In this document: piece after piece, positions 51,349 to 60,531 of the stretch | Numbering within the stretch: position 1 is the stretch's first letter | Layout of the letters: each line of letters begins with the position of its first letter | DNA from: Romboutsia_C sp015668195 | GTDB lineage: Bacteria; Bacillota; Clostridia; Peptostreptococcales; Peptostreptococcaceae | Direction: 5' to 3' | DNA length: 64,000 bases | Assembly: GCF_015668195.1 (NCBI RefSeq) | Contig: NZ_JADPFC010000002.1 | Coordinates: 186,001 to 250,000 of the forward strand | Translations under genes and position numbers: made by a program | The notes under the pieces: model-generated | The model's database searches: none | Told to the model about the DNA's origin: nothing | What the model saw: only the letters and a program-made list of their open reading frames with translations

Positions 51349-54300
51349 CTAAAATAATGATAATTGGTTTTCGTCACTCATATTATTAAGTGAACCATGA
51401 TTACTTAATGTTTCTATAACAGTTTTTGAAATCTTAGTTCTCTTTCTTAAGTCTTCTTTAGAAATAAATTCTCCATTGTCTCTTTCTTTTTGTATATTTA
51501 TAGCTGCATTTTCTCCGACCCCCTGTAGGGCTATCATTGGAGGAAGTAGCATCTTTTCTCCTGCAACTTGGAATTTACTTGCATCTGATTTATATATATC
51601 AACTGGAAGTATTTTTATACCTCTTGCATACATTTCAAGTGCAACTTCAAGTACTGTAAGCATATTTTTTTCTTTAGTTGTTGCGTCATTTCCTAAACTT
51701 TCTATTTCATTTATTCTAGCTTTAATTGCAGGTAGTCCCTTAACTATTAAATCAGCATCAAAGTCTTCTGCTTTTGTTGTAAAGTAAGTTGCATAGAAAG
51801 CTTCTGGATAATGAACCTTACAATATGCTAGTCTAAATGACATCATAACATATGCTACAGCATGTGCCTTAGGGAACATGTACTTTATTTGTTTACATGA
51901 CCATATATACCACTCTGGTACGTTATTAGCTTCCATTAACTCAACATGTTCAGGCTTTAGTCCTCTACCTTTTCTAACATTTTCCATTATTGTGAATGCC
52001 ATTTTTGGCGGAAGTCCTTTAAATATAAGGTAGTTCATTATATCGTCACGTGTTGATATAACATCTTTAAGTCCAACTATTTCCTTTTGAACAAGTTCTT
52101 GTGCATTATTTAGCCAAACGTCAGTACCATGAGAAAGTCCTGATATACGTACTAGTTCTGCAAATGTTGTTGGTTTTGTATCAAGTAACATTTGTCTAAC
52201 AAACTTTGTACCAAACTCAGGTATTGCAAGTGAACCTATTGGACAATTAATTTCCTCTGGTGTTACTCCTAGTGCATCTGTTGAAGTAAATAGTGACATT
52301 GTTTCTTTATCATCTAGAGGTATTTCTGTTGCATCTATTCCTGTTATATCTTCTAACATTCTTATTATGGTCGGAACGTCGTGCCCAAGTATATCTAGCT
52401 TTAGTATTCTACCACTTATAGAGTGGTAGTCAAAGTGAGTAGTTATTACTCCACAACTTGTATCATTAGCAGGGTATTGTATTGGAGTAAAATCATATAC
52501 ATCTTTATAGTGAGGTACAACCATAACTCCACCTGGATGCTGTCCTGATGTTCTTTTTACTCCTGTACATCCATTTGATAATCTTACTACCTCTGCTGTT
52601 GGTACTTGTATATTGTTTTCTTCTACATATTTTCTAGCATATCCAAAGGCTGTTTTTTCAGCTACTGTACCTATTGTACCTGCTCTATAAACATATCCTT
52701 CACCGAATAGTTCTTCTGTGTATTTGTGTATTACTGGCTGATATTCACCAGAGAAGTTAAGGTCTATATCTGGTTCTTTATCTCCTTCAAATCCAAGGAA
52801 AACTTCAAATGGTATATCATGTCCATCTTTTTTAAGCTTTCTTCCACACTTTGGACAATCCTTATCTGGTAAATCTACTCCAGAACCCCATTCACCGATT
52901 TCATAAAAATATGAGTATTTACAATCTTCATTTTCACATATATAGTGAGCTGGAAGTGGATTAACCTCTGTTATATCACTCATTGTCGCTGCTACTGATG
53001 AACCAACTGAACCTCTTGAACCAACTAAGTATCCATCCCTTAATGACTTTGTAACTAGCTTTTGGGCGATAATATACATTACGGCATATCCATTTTTTAT
53101 TATAGAGTTTAGCTCTCTATCAAGTCTATTTTGAACAACTTCTGGAAGAGGATCTCCATATATTCTTTTTGCTTTGTTGTAGCACATTTCTCTAAGCTCT
53201 ACATCTGACCCCTCTATTTCTGGAGGATATGTTCCATCTGGTATTGGTAGTATATTTTCTACCATATCAGCTATTTTATTAGTATTAGTAACTACAACTT
53301 CATAAGCTAACTCTTCTCCTAAATAACTAAACTCTCTTAGCATTTCATCTGTTGTTCTAAAGTGAAGGTATGTTTCTTCTTCATCTACTTTAAATCCTTG
53401 AGAGTATTTAAGTATTGTTCTAAGAACAGCTTCGTGTTCATCTAAAAAGTGAACATCTCCTGTAGCCACTGGTATTTTTCCAAATTTATGTGCTACCTCT
53501 ACCATTTTTCTATTTAAATCTCTTAGTTCTTCTTCATCTTCTACTTCACCTTTGTGAATCATAAATTTATTATTATCTATTGGCATTATTTCTATATAGT
53601 CATATAGTTCTATGATTTTTGCCATTTCTTCATCATCAACATTTTTCTTTACTGCTTGATACACTTGTCCATTTTCACAAGCAGAACCTACTATAATTCC
53701 TTCTCTGTGTTCTTGTAGGAAACTCTTTAGTATTCTTGGAGCTCTGTAAAAATGATTAACATGGGCATCTGATACTATTTTGTATAGATTTTTAAGCCCT
53801 GTGCAGTCTTTTGCAAGTAAAGTTATATGATTCGTTCCTAGTTTTGTATAATCAACTTTACCTAAAACTTCATTTACTTCTTTTAATGTATTTGCACCTT
53901 TTTTTACTAGCATATCTAAAAACTTTTGAAAAATCATAGCAGTAGCTCTTGCATCATCTACAGCTCTATGGTGATTTAAAAGTGGAACACCTAGTGCTTT
54001 TGCCACTACATTTAATCTATGTCTTTTTAAATCTGGAAGTAATATTCTAGCTAGTGTAAGTGTATCTATACTTTTATTATTAAATTCTATATTTTGTTGT
54101 CTACATTTTTCCCTTATAAATCCAATATCAAATTCTGCATTGTGAGCAACTAATACACTATCTCCTATAAATTCCATAAACTTAGGTAGTATTTCTTCTA
54201 TTGTTGGTTTATCTTTTACCATATCGTTAGTTATACCTGTTAGTTCTTGAATTTTATATGATATATCTTTTTGTGGGTTTATAAGTTCACTAAAATTATC

Positions 54301-55647
54301 TACTATTTCAAAGTTTTCTATTTTAACTGCACCTATTTCAGTTATTTTATCGTTAGTATTAGAAAATCCTGTTGTTTCTATATCAAATACTACAAAGCTT
54401 TGTGATAGTTCTTTGTCATTAGCATCTTCTATTATATCTTTTGAATCTTCTACTAAGTATCCTTCAACACCATATAATACTTTTATATTATTAGCCTTAG
54501 CTGCACCCATAGCCTCTGGGAAAGCTTGAACCACTCCATGGTCAGTTATTGCTATTGCTTTGTGTCCCCATTTTGCTGCTCTTTCTATAAGCTTTTTAGT
54601 GGAACAAAGTGCATCCATTGATGACATTTGAGTATGTGCATGAAGTTCTACTCTTTTATTTTCTGATAAATCTTTTTTCTCTTCTTTTTCTTCTTTTCTT
54701 ATACCACTTATAGTCATTGTAAGTTCTCTTTGGTAAGTGTCATACATAACATCACCTTTTATTTTTACATGGGAACCTTTTTTAACATTATCAATGACTT
54801 TATCTTTGTTAGTATCATTTAAGAATAATTTACAGCTTACAGAACTTGTATAGTCTGTTATTGATGCTATAAATAATATTTTACCATTTCTAAGTTCTTT
54901 GATTTCTATATCAAATATATCACCAACTACTGCTACTGTACCTGACTCTTGGTTAAGGGAGTCTATTTTTTCTACCATAGCATGTACATTTTCACCATAT
55001 ATTAGATGTTCATCAAATTCAGGTCTTATAACATAAGCTTCTTCTTCATCTTCTTTAGGTTCATTAGTTGCTTGTATTTCTAAATCTTTAATCTTATCTT
55101 CTATTATTTTATCGCTTTTTCTTAATATTCTTTCAATGTTTACATCTTCATCTATAGCCCTTTCCATGACTATATTAATATCCATTCCTAACTCTTCACT
55201 TAATACACTTTTTAATACATATACTACATTTTGCTTTATAAGTCTTTCGTAGAATATTCCTTTTGGAATTTTTATTTTTAATAAATCATCTATACACATA
55301 TACTCAACTTGCCTATACCATCCTGCTATAGATGGGCAAAGTCTTTTTAATATATATATAATGTTTATCCAATACATTTTTATAATATCTTTATTAGCTT
55401 TTCTATCAAAACCTGTATATCTTATTTTTATTTTTATATCTTTAAAGTAGTCTAATTTATTATGCAAATCTTCCTTTAGCATATCAAGTACTTCATAGGA
55501 TATTATAGACTTTGAGGTTAAATAAAAATATACTATTTTGTCTTCTTTAAAGTAAGTTACTTTATTTATATAAACATCTTTTAATTGTTTTTTTAATATA
55601 TTATTGTTTATTTCTAGTTTATCTAAGTATTCACTAACAGTTTCCAT
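51349..55647 (-). CDS. polC: DNA polymerase III, PolC-type alpha subunit
   Basis: The replicative polymerase of low-GC Gram-positives, with built-in proofreading. Domains in order are an N-terminal domain, an OB fold (about 235-320), the PHP domain (ELHAHTQMSSMDA), and an inserted DEDDh exonuclease (FVVFDIETTG, HNAEFDIGFI and HHRAVDDARAT). A Cys4 zinc site follows (CENEDC and CPKCG), then the palm with PDIDLNFSGEYQ and the helix-hairpin-helix C-terminus. Length 1432 is standard. AGGGAGG site. A terminator follows, so it is not co-transcribed with rimP here. Confidence 0.98.
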   Translation of the reverse strand: METVSEYLDKLEINNNILKKQLKDVYINKVTYFKEDKIVYFYLTSKSIISYEVLDMLKEDLHNKLDYFKDIKIKIRYTGFDRKANKDIIKMYWINIIYILKRLCPSIAGWYRQVEYMCIDDLLKIKIPKGIFYERLIKQNVVYVLKSVLSEELGMDINIVMERAIDEDVNIERILRKSDKIIEDKIKDLEIQATNEPKEDEEEAYVIRPEFDEHLIYGENVHAMVEKIDSLNQESGTVAVVGDIFDIEIKELRNGKILFIASITDYTSSVSCKLFLNDTNKDKVIDNVKKGSHVKIKGDVMYDTYQRELTMTISGIRKEEKEEKKDLSENKRVELHAHTQMSSMDALCSTKKLIERAAKWGHKAIAITDHGVVQAFPEAMGAAKANNIKVLYGVEGYLVEDSKDIIEDANDKELSQSFVVFDIETTGFSNTNDKITEIGAVKIENFEIVDNFSELINPQKDISYKIQELTGITNDMVKDKPTIEEILPKFMEFIGDSVLVAHNAEFDIGFIREKCRQQNIEFNNKSIDTLTLARILLPDLKRHRLNVVAKALGVPLLNHHRAVDDARATAMIFQKFLDMLVKKGANTLKEVNEVLGKVDYTKLGTNHITLLAKDCTGLKNLYKIVSDAHVNHFYRAPRILKSFLQEHREGIIVGSACENGQVYQAVKKNVDDEEMAKIIELYDYIEIMPIDNNKFMIHKGEVEDEEELRDLNRKMVEVAHKFGKIPVATGDVHFLDEHEAVLRTILKYSQGFKVDEEETYLHFRTTDEMLREFSYLGEELAYEVVVTNTNKIADMVENILPIPDGTYPPEIEGSDVELREMCYNKAKRIYGDPLPEVVQNRLDRELNSIIKNGYAVMYIIAQKLVTKSLRDGYLVGSRGSVGSSVAATMSDITEVNPLPAHYICENEDCKYSYFYEIGEWGSGVDLPDKDCPKCGRKLKKDGHDIPFEVFLGFEGDKEPDIDLNFSGEYQPVIHKYTEELFGEGYVYRAGTIGTVAEKTAFGYARKYVEENNIQVPTAEVVRLSNGCTGVKRTSGQHPGGVMVVPHYKDVYDFTPIQYPANDTSCGVITTHFDYHSISGRILKLDILGHDVPTIIRMLEDITGIDATEIPLDDKETMSLFTSTDALGVTPEEINCPIGSLAIPEFGTKFVRQMLLDTKPTTFAELVRISGLSHGTDVWLNNAQELVQKEIVGLKDVISTRDDIMNYLIFKGLPPKMAFTIMENVRKGRGLKPEHVELMEANNVPEWYIWSCKQIKYMFPKAHAVAYVMMSFRLAYCKVHYPEAFYATYFTTKAEDFDADLIVKGLPAIKARINEIESLGNDATTKEKNMLTVLEVALEMYARGIKILPVDIYKSDASKFQVAGEKMLLPPMIALQGVGENAAINIQKERDNGEFISKEDLRKRTKISKTVIETLSNHGSLNNMSDENQLSLF

Positions 55648-55808
55648 AGAATCCTCCCTTCAAAACTTAGTAATATATTATATCACAGTTTTTAAGTTTT
55701 AGAGTTATCTATATTTATACCCATATATATTATTTTAATTTGGATTAGCTACAAATTGAGTTTCTTTTAATATTATATTAAAAGACTATATAGTTAGGCG
55801 GTGTTAAT

Positions 55809-56480
55809 ATGGCTACCTTTAACGAAAGTAATTATAGAAAAATCGCACTTTATTACAAAAACTTAGGTGAAAAAAAGCTATTTAAATCTTCTTTAAAGAG
55901 TCTAAGCTTAAACAAAAGAATATTTTTATTTTATTTTAAATATAAAAATATACCTATATGTGCTCTACCTAGACTAAGATCAATACTTGCTTCTAGAGCT
56001 AGCTTTTTATCATTTTGCTATAATTTTTTTAACTTTGTAAACTCAAATGGTGTTTGTGTTGAAATTAATCCTGATTCTTTGTCTCTAATTGCTAAATTTA
56101 TTGTATCTCATGAGGTTGGTCATATTGTTGATAAAAATATATATAAATCTAAGGAACAATATACTGCAATAATATATTCAATAATAGATAAATTAATAGA
56201 ATACAACATAGATGTTAGTAATAATAATATTCATAAAGAAAATATTCCTGATGATTTAGAAAAAAGTCTTATTGCTTTAAAGAAAAATCTAATTGATAGA
56301 GAGGTTATCGCTTGGAATAACGCTAAACTTATGGTAAACCTTAAAAATAGCCATGAAGAGTTTATATTTAATAAAGTAAAAGAGTATGCACTTGCTACTT
56401 ACAATTTTGGCAATCTTAAAAATGTAGTAAAGGAACATAATATAGATACTATTTTGCGATACACAAAAAAAATTGCATAA
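55809..56480 (+). CDS. Putative zinc metallopeptidase-like protein
   Basis: 223 residues, family not recognised. VSHEVGHIVD (residues 99-108) is a HEXXH zinc-binding motif with His101, Glu102 and His105. Glu165 in REVIAWNNAK is a possible third ligand, as in gluzincins. The N-terminal 70 residues are basic and aromatic; there is no signal peptide. Substrate unknown. AGGCGG ribosome binding site. It is a lone plus-strand gene between polC and the sigV region, ended by a palindromic terminator. Confidence 0.65.
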   Translation: MATFNESNYRKIALYYKNLGEKKLFKSSLKSLSLNKRIFLFYFKYKNIPICALPRLRSILASRASFLSFCYNFFNFVNSNGVCVEINPDSLSLIAKFIVSHEVGHIVDKNIYKSKEQYTAIIYSIIDKLIEYNIDVSNNNIHKENIPDDLEKSLIALKKNLIDREVIAWNNAKLMVNLKNSHEEFIFNKVKEYALATYNFGNLKNVVKEHNIDTILRYTKKIA

Positions 56481-56509
56481 TTTTACATACTCTTATATTT
56501 TTTAAATTA

Positions 56510-56543
56510 AAAATGTCTCAAAATAATTATTTTGAGACATTTT
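56510..56543. terminator. Bidirectional terminator
   Basis: A perfect 34-base palindrome (AAAATGTCTCAAAATAA and its complement) between the convergent 55809 gene and the 56567 small open frame. Confidence 0.8.
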
Positions 56544-56566
56544 ACCTAAATATTAAAGTGTATTAA

Positions 56567-56650
56567 TTATCTTGACATTATTATATACATAGATATTATA
56601 AGCCCTATAAATCCAGTACAAAACATTATGTCAATAATTTTCTTATTCAT
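56567..56650 (-). CDS. Possible 27-residue membrane peptide
   Basis: A small open frame directly downstream of the RsiV-like gene, 17 bases after its stop. AGGG lies 5 bases before the ATG, with a GGGGG run further upstream. The peptide starts MNKKII, continues as one hydrophobic helix (IMFCTGFIGLIISMYIIM) and ends in Ser-Arg. Short membrane peptides of this form are often real in Gram-positives, but nothing besides the site and hydrophobicity supports it. Confidence 0.4.
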   Translation of the reverse strand: MNKKIIDIMFCTGFIGLIISMYIIMSR

Positions 56651-56667
56651 ATATTCCCTATTTCCCC

Positions 56668-57525
56668 CTATTTATTAAGTAATGGTTCTATTATATTACT
56701 AGGTATAGTAAACTCAACTAACCCCATATACCCCGGTGCTACGTCATATTTATCAAAGCATATAACAAGTTCCCCATTTTCATTTATATAAAAGTCTTGA
56801 TTTTTATCAATAGATTTAAAATTCATTTCTGCTATTTCATCATCTAACCAATAGTGTTTATTCTTATCTTTTTTCATATTCTCTCTCATTTGTTCTTTTA
56901 TATTTTGACTTATAACTTCTATATAGTCATCATTTTTAAACATCCCCTCTAAAGACAATACTGTTTCATTTCTTTTATCTATATTATAAATTTTTCTTAT
57001 TGTATTTGATGACCCTTGTGTATAATGAGTATAAACAACTATAGATAATAAATCGTCGTTATTTGTTAGTGTTTCATACCAAGATTCTACTAAGCTATGC
57101 CCTTGTACTTTATCTGCTTTTAATTCCTTCATTTCTTCTAAGAAATCTTCATATAATTTTTTTCCTTCTTTTTCAAAGTCATTATTTAATTTATACTCTA
57201 ATTTTTTATCTGTTAATCCACTTATTTTTGGAATATCTATCGATGCCTTATATCCATTTTTATCTATACTGTAATTTTTTATTGTTATTATTTCTATTAT
57301 GTTTCCTATTATCGGTATTTTAGAAAGTGTTTGTGCAAATGCTGGACTAATATTTATGCCTAAAACTACAAGTAAAAGAGATGCTGCTATTACCATTTTT
57401 TCAATATATTTTCTATTTTTAGTATTACGATTTAGTGCATTATTTACTACATCATCTAATTCTTTTGGTATTTTAATATTATCATAATCTTTCTTTAACC
57501 TTTTCAAGCTATCCTTATCCTTCAT
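56668..57525 (-). CDS. rsiV: RsiV-like anti-sigma factor
   Basis: 285 residues, the size of B. subtilis RsiV. It has a cytoplasmic sigma-binding part (1-43, with IPKELDDVVNNAL), a membrane segment (about 44-60), AFA at 62-64 (signal-peptidase-type site), then SKIPIIGNIIE. The extracytoplasmic domain is of the DUF4163/DUF3298 type (VVYTHYTQGSSNTIRKIYNID, VICFDKYDVAPGYMG). RsiV is known to bind lysozyme, which triggers its cleavage and release of SigV. The same role is inferred here. It starts 3 bases after the sigma gene. Confidence 0.85.
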   Translation of the reverse strand: MKDKDSLKRLKKDYDNIKIPKELDDVVNNALNRNTKNRKYIEKMVIAASLLLVVLGINISPAFAQTLSKIPIIGNIIEIITIKNYSIDKNGYKASIDIPKISGLTDKKLEYKLNNDFEKEGKKLYEDFLEEMKELKADKVQGHSLVESWYETLTNNDDLLSIVVYTHYTQGSSNTIRKIYNIDKRNETVLSLEGMFKNDDYIEVISQNIKEQMRENMKKDKNKHYWLDDEIAEMNFKSIDKNQDFYINENGELVICFDKYDVAPGYMGLVEFTIPSNIIEPLLNK

Positions 57526-57527
57526 TA

Positions 57528-58040
57528 TTAATCATCCTCTCTCTTGATGTCTATTTTTATTTTAAGTTTACTAAGTGCCTTATAAATTCTAGTTTTTATT
57601 GTACTTACGTTTTGATCTAATGTTTTTGCTATATCTTCTATTTTCATATCTTCAAAGTATCTAAGTATTATGACTGTTTTATAGATTTCATCTAAACTAT
57701 CAACTGCCCTTTGTAAATCTATATCACTATATTTATCATATTCTATCTTGGAGTCTTTTAATATATCATCACTTACTACAATATATTTTTTATTTTTTCT
57801 TATGTAGTCTGTTGTAGTGTTTATAAGTATTTTATAAAACCATGGTTTTATTGTATCAGTATCTTTTAATGTATCTATTTTAGAAAGAGCCTTACATATA
57901 GCATCATGAACTATGTCTAAGGCATCATATTCATTTTTAACGTAGCTATATGCTATTTTATAAAAAGATTCTTTATTTTCAACTATATAGTCTTTTAACC
58001 TTTTTTCTTTTAGATTTTTGCTTAAGCTTAGCAGTTTCAT
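57528..58040 (-). CDS. sigV: ECF sigma factor, SigV-like
   Basis: Region 2 (FYKIAYSYVKNEYDALDIVHDA) and region 4 (IEDIAKTLDQNVSTIKTRIYKALSKL) are clear. I use the ATG at 58040 (170 residues): AGGAAAGGAAGG lies 12 bases upstream, slightly far. The earlier ATG at 58070 coincides with the predicted transcription start and has no ribosome binding site. The downstream RsiV-like gene identifies the SigV class. The promoter matches that of the other ECF gene in the window. Confidence 0.88.
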   Translation of the reverse strand: MKLLSLSKNLKEKRLKDYIVENKESFYKIAYSYVKNEYDALDIVHDAICKALSKIDTLKDTDTIKPWFYKILINTTTDYIRKNKKYIVVSDDILKDSKIEYDKYSDIDLQRAVDSLDEIYKTVIILRYFEDMKIEDIAKTLDQNVSTIKTRIYKALSKLKIKIDIKREDD

Positions 58041-58075
58041 TAATAATCTAAACCTTCCTTTCCTGTACATATATA

Positions 58076-58102
58076 TAGACGATTTATGTATATTAAAAAG
58101 TT
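58076..58102 (-). promoter_or_regulatory. ECF-type autoregulatory promoter of sigV
   Basis: On the minus strand, AACTTTTTA (58094-58102) is followed 13 bases later by GTCTA (58076-58080, as CGTCTA). It is almost the same as the element at 15164-15189, with one extra spacer base. Confidence 0.6.
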
Positions 58103-58125
58103 TTGTATTTTTTTATTTAAATATA

Positions 58126-58161
58126 AAATACCCTCATCTAAGTTAAAAGATGAGGGTATTT
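58126..58161 (-). terminator. Terminator after the glucosaminidase gene
   Basis: A 14-base-pair stem (AAATACCCTCATCT / AGATGAGGGTATTT) just after the stop codon. It separates this gene from the sigV promoter. Confidence 0.85.
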
Positions 58162-58165
58162 TTTA

Positions 58166-60370
58166 TTATCTACTATATTTTGGAATATCAAATACTAAAT
58201 TACTTCCTTTATCATACATTTGAACTATTCTTACCATTACTCCTGATATACCATTTGCCCAGTTTACATCTGTTGCATATTGATGCCATGAGTAATCATA
58301 GTTAAATTTCATTTTATATATGTTATTTTGTTTATATTTTGTATTTTTTATGTAATTGTGAGCTATCCATTTAGCTGAACCATCAATTGTTGCTTCTACA
58401 CTTGTCCAACCATTTGAATAAGCAGCTTCAGCACCACTTACGTTTGCACTATGGTCTATTGCACCTATACCAAAGAAGTTATAAACCTTAACTGGTGATG
58501 GTAGTGGTTTACCTTTGTATGATGTTATAGTTTGACCTTGTGCTAAAGTTGATCTTCCATAAGCAGTTTCCCACATAGCATGAGATACTAGATAAGCTAA
58601 ATCTATATCATATCTTTTAGCTGCATTTATAAAAGTTTGTCCTTGATTATAAAATACATTAGTTCCTGAAGATGCTGGTCTTAAAGAGTTTAGATATGAG
58701 TTTAGCTCACTAGCAGTAACTCCACCTTTATATGAATCTGTTCTTAAAAACTGCATCATTCCCTTTGTACTACCTGTAAAGTTATTTGGATTTAGGTAAT
58801 ATTCTAAATCTGCTCTACTTGCAGTAACAAATCCTCTTTTTATAGATGAATCTATAACATTTCCACCCATACTTGCTCTTTCTAATTGAAGTCTTACATG
58901 GTCTTCTAATGTATATCTTAGTTGTATATGATTTACAGTTGCTCCATTTATATTGGCAGTTCCTCCACCATTATCTGGAGTTTCACTTCCTCCATTAGAA
59001 CCTATGCTACTTAAATACATACTAGAAACATATGCATTATTTCCTCTGTAATCTATTTTTGACCATCCATTACTTTCTTCTTTTACTTTAACTTCATCAC
59101 CCTTGCTTAAAACACCTATTTTAGAATGAGATGTTGATGGGCCACTTCTTACATTTAAGAAGTCATAGTTTACTACTTTTATTGTATGGTTATCTGGATT
59201 ACTTGGTACATCTGGCGTTGTACTTTCACTACTTAAATACGTACTTGATACATATGCTACATTACCATTATATTTTATTTTACTCCATCCATTGCTTTCA
59301 GATATTACTCCTACTTTGTCTCCCTTTTTTAGTGTTCCTATTTTTGAGTGAGACGTTGATGGTCCACTTCTTACATTTAAAAATTCATAATTTACTACTT
59401 TTGTTTCTTTTACACTTTCTTCTGGGTTACTTGGTACATTTGGTGTTGTATTTTCTTTACTTAAGTATGAACTTGATACATATGCTACTTTTCCATCGTA
59501 TTTTATTTTACTCCATCCATTACTTTCAGATATTACTCCTACTTTGTCTCCCTTTTTTAATGTTCCTATTTTTGAATGAGACGTTGATGGACCACTTCTT
59601 ACATTTAAAAATTCATAATTTACTACTTTTGTTTCTTTTATACTTTCATTATTTGAATCTGGCTTTTCAGGAGTTGTATTTGATGGATTACTTAAATATC
59701 TACTAGATACATAAGAAACCTTTCCTTTGTAATCTATTTTACTCCATCCATTACTTTCTGATATAACCCCTACCTTATCTCCTCTGTTTAGCTTTCCAAC
59801 TATAGAATGAGATGTTGATGGCCCACTTCTTACATTTAAGAAATCATAATTTACTACTTTTGTAGTATTAGCTCTACTATTTATATTAGAATCTGAAACT
59901 TCTTCTAAATACTCACTATATACATAGCCTATTCTTCCATCATGTTTAACTTTAGACCATCCATTATTTTCTGATATTAATTCTAATATTGTTCCATTTT
60001 TTAATTTAGTTATAACTCTATAACTAGTACCTGCACCATTTCTCATGTTAAGTCCTTCTATTGTAACTCTTCTTTGGTTATCTGAAGAAGGATTATCATT
60101 TGATTCATTATTAGATAATGATATGTATGTAGATGATGCCCATCCAGTATTTCCTGTATTAGTTTTTATTTTGTACCATCCATCTCTTTGTTCTTCAATT
60201 GATACTTTTTCATTTTTCTTAACACTAAATATTACTGCATGACTAGTTGAAGGTCCACTTCTTACATTTAAAAAACTTGTTGTAACAATTCCTGTTAAAT
60301 CAGAAGCATAAACACTACTTACGGTCATAGGCACTGCTGCTAGTGTTGCCAATGCTATCTTTTTTTTCAT
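58166..60370 (-). CDS. Secreted N-acetylglucosaminidase with six bacterial SH3 domains
   Basis: Peptidoglycan hydrolase of 734 residues. It has a signal peptide (MKKKIALATLAAVPMTVSSVYA), six SH3b repeats (about 27-455, each with FLNVRSGPSTSH or close, and WSKI), a Gly-rich linker, then a glucosaminidase domain (about 480-734). That domain has the catalytic-Glu motif SHAMWETAYGRSTLAQG. SH3b repeats bind the wall. Repeats 4 and 5 are nearly identical in protein and DNA. It is likely to act in wall turnover or separation. It has its own promoter and terminator and lies just upstream of sigV on the same strand. Confidence 0.92.
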   Translation of the reverse strand: MKKKIALATLAAVPMTVSSVYASDLTGIVTTSFLNVRSGPSTSHAVIFSVKKNEKVSIEEQRDGWYKIKTNTGNTGWASSTYISLSNNESNDNPSSDNQRRVTIEGLNMRNGAGTSYRVITKLKNGTILELISENNGWSKVKHDGRIGYVYSEYLEEVSDSNINSRANTTKVVNYDFLNVRSGPSTSHSIVGKLNRGDKVGVISESNGWSKIDYKGKVSYVSSRYLSNPSNTTPEKPDSNNESIKETKVVNYEFLNVRSGPSTSHSKIGTLKKGDKVGVISESNGWSKIKYDGKVAYVSSSYLSKENTTPNVPSNPEESVKETKVVNYEFLNVRSGPSTSHSKIGTLKKGDKVGVISESNGWSKIKYNGNVAYVSSTYLSSESTTPDVPSNPDNHTIKVVNYDFLNVRSGPSTSHSKIGVLSKGDEVKVKEESNGWSKIDYRGNNAYVSSMYLSSIGSNGGSETPDNGGGTANINGATVNHIQLRYTLEDHVRLQLERASMGGNVIDSSIKRGFVTASRADLEYYLNPNNFTGSTKGMMQFLRTDSYKGGVTASELNSYLNSLRPASSGTNVFYNQGQTFINAAKRYDIDLAYLVSHAMWETAYGRSTLAQGQTITSYKGKPLPSPVKVYNFFGIGAIDHSANVSGAEAAYSNGWTSVEATIDGSAKWIAHNYIKNTKYKQNNIYKMKFNYDYSWHQYATDVNWANGISGVMVRIVQMYDKGSNLVFDIPKYSR

Positions 60371-60416
60371 CTATATTCTCTCCTTGTGGATAAATTTTAC
60401 ATTAGTTAATAGTATA

Positions 60417-60445
60417 ATTATACGACAGTATATTTTTTTAGTAAA
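60417..60445 (-). promoter_or_regulatory. Sigma-A promoter of the glucosaminidase gene
   Basis: On the minus strand TTTACT (60440-60445) and TATAAT (60417-60422) are spaced by 17 bases, about 47 bases before the start codon. Confidence 0.65.
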
Positions 60446-60531
60446 TCTTATCCGACAAATAAAACTCAAATTTTGTAGTTTTTTTGTAACTTTTTTAGAA
60501 ATATAGATAAATTTATAATTTTAGAAGGCTT

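Noticed and set aside
59131..59706. 191-codon plus-strand frame opposite the glucosaminidase gene
   Set aside because: It is a Leu/His-rich antisense shadow of the SH3 repeats without a ribosome binding site.
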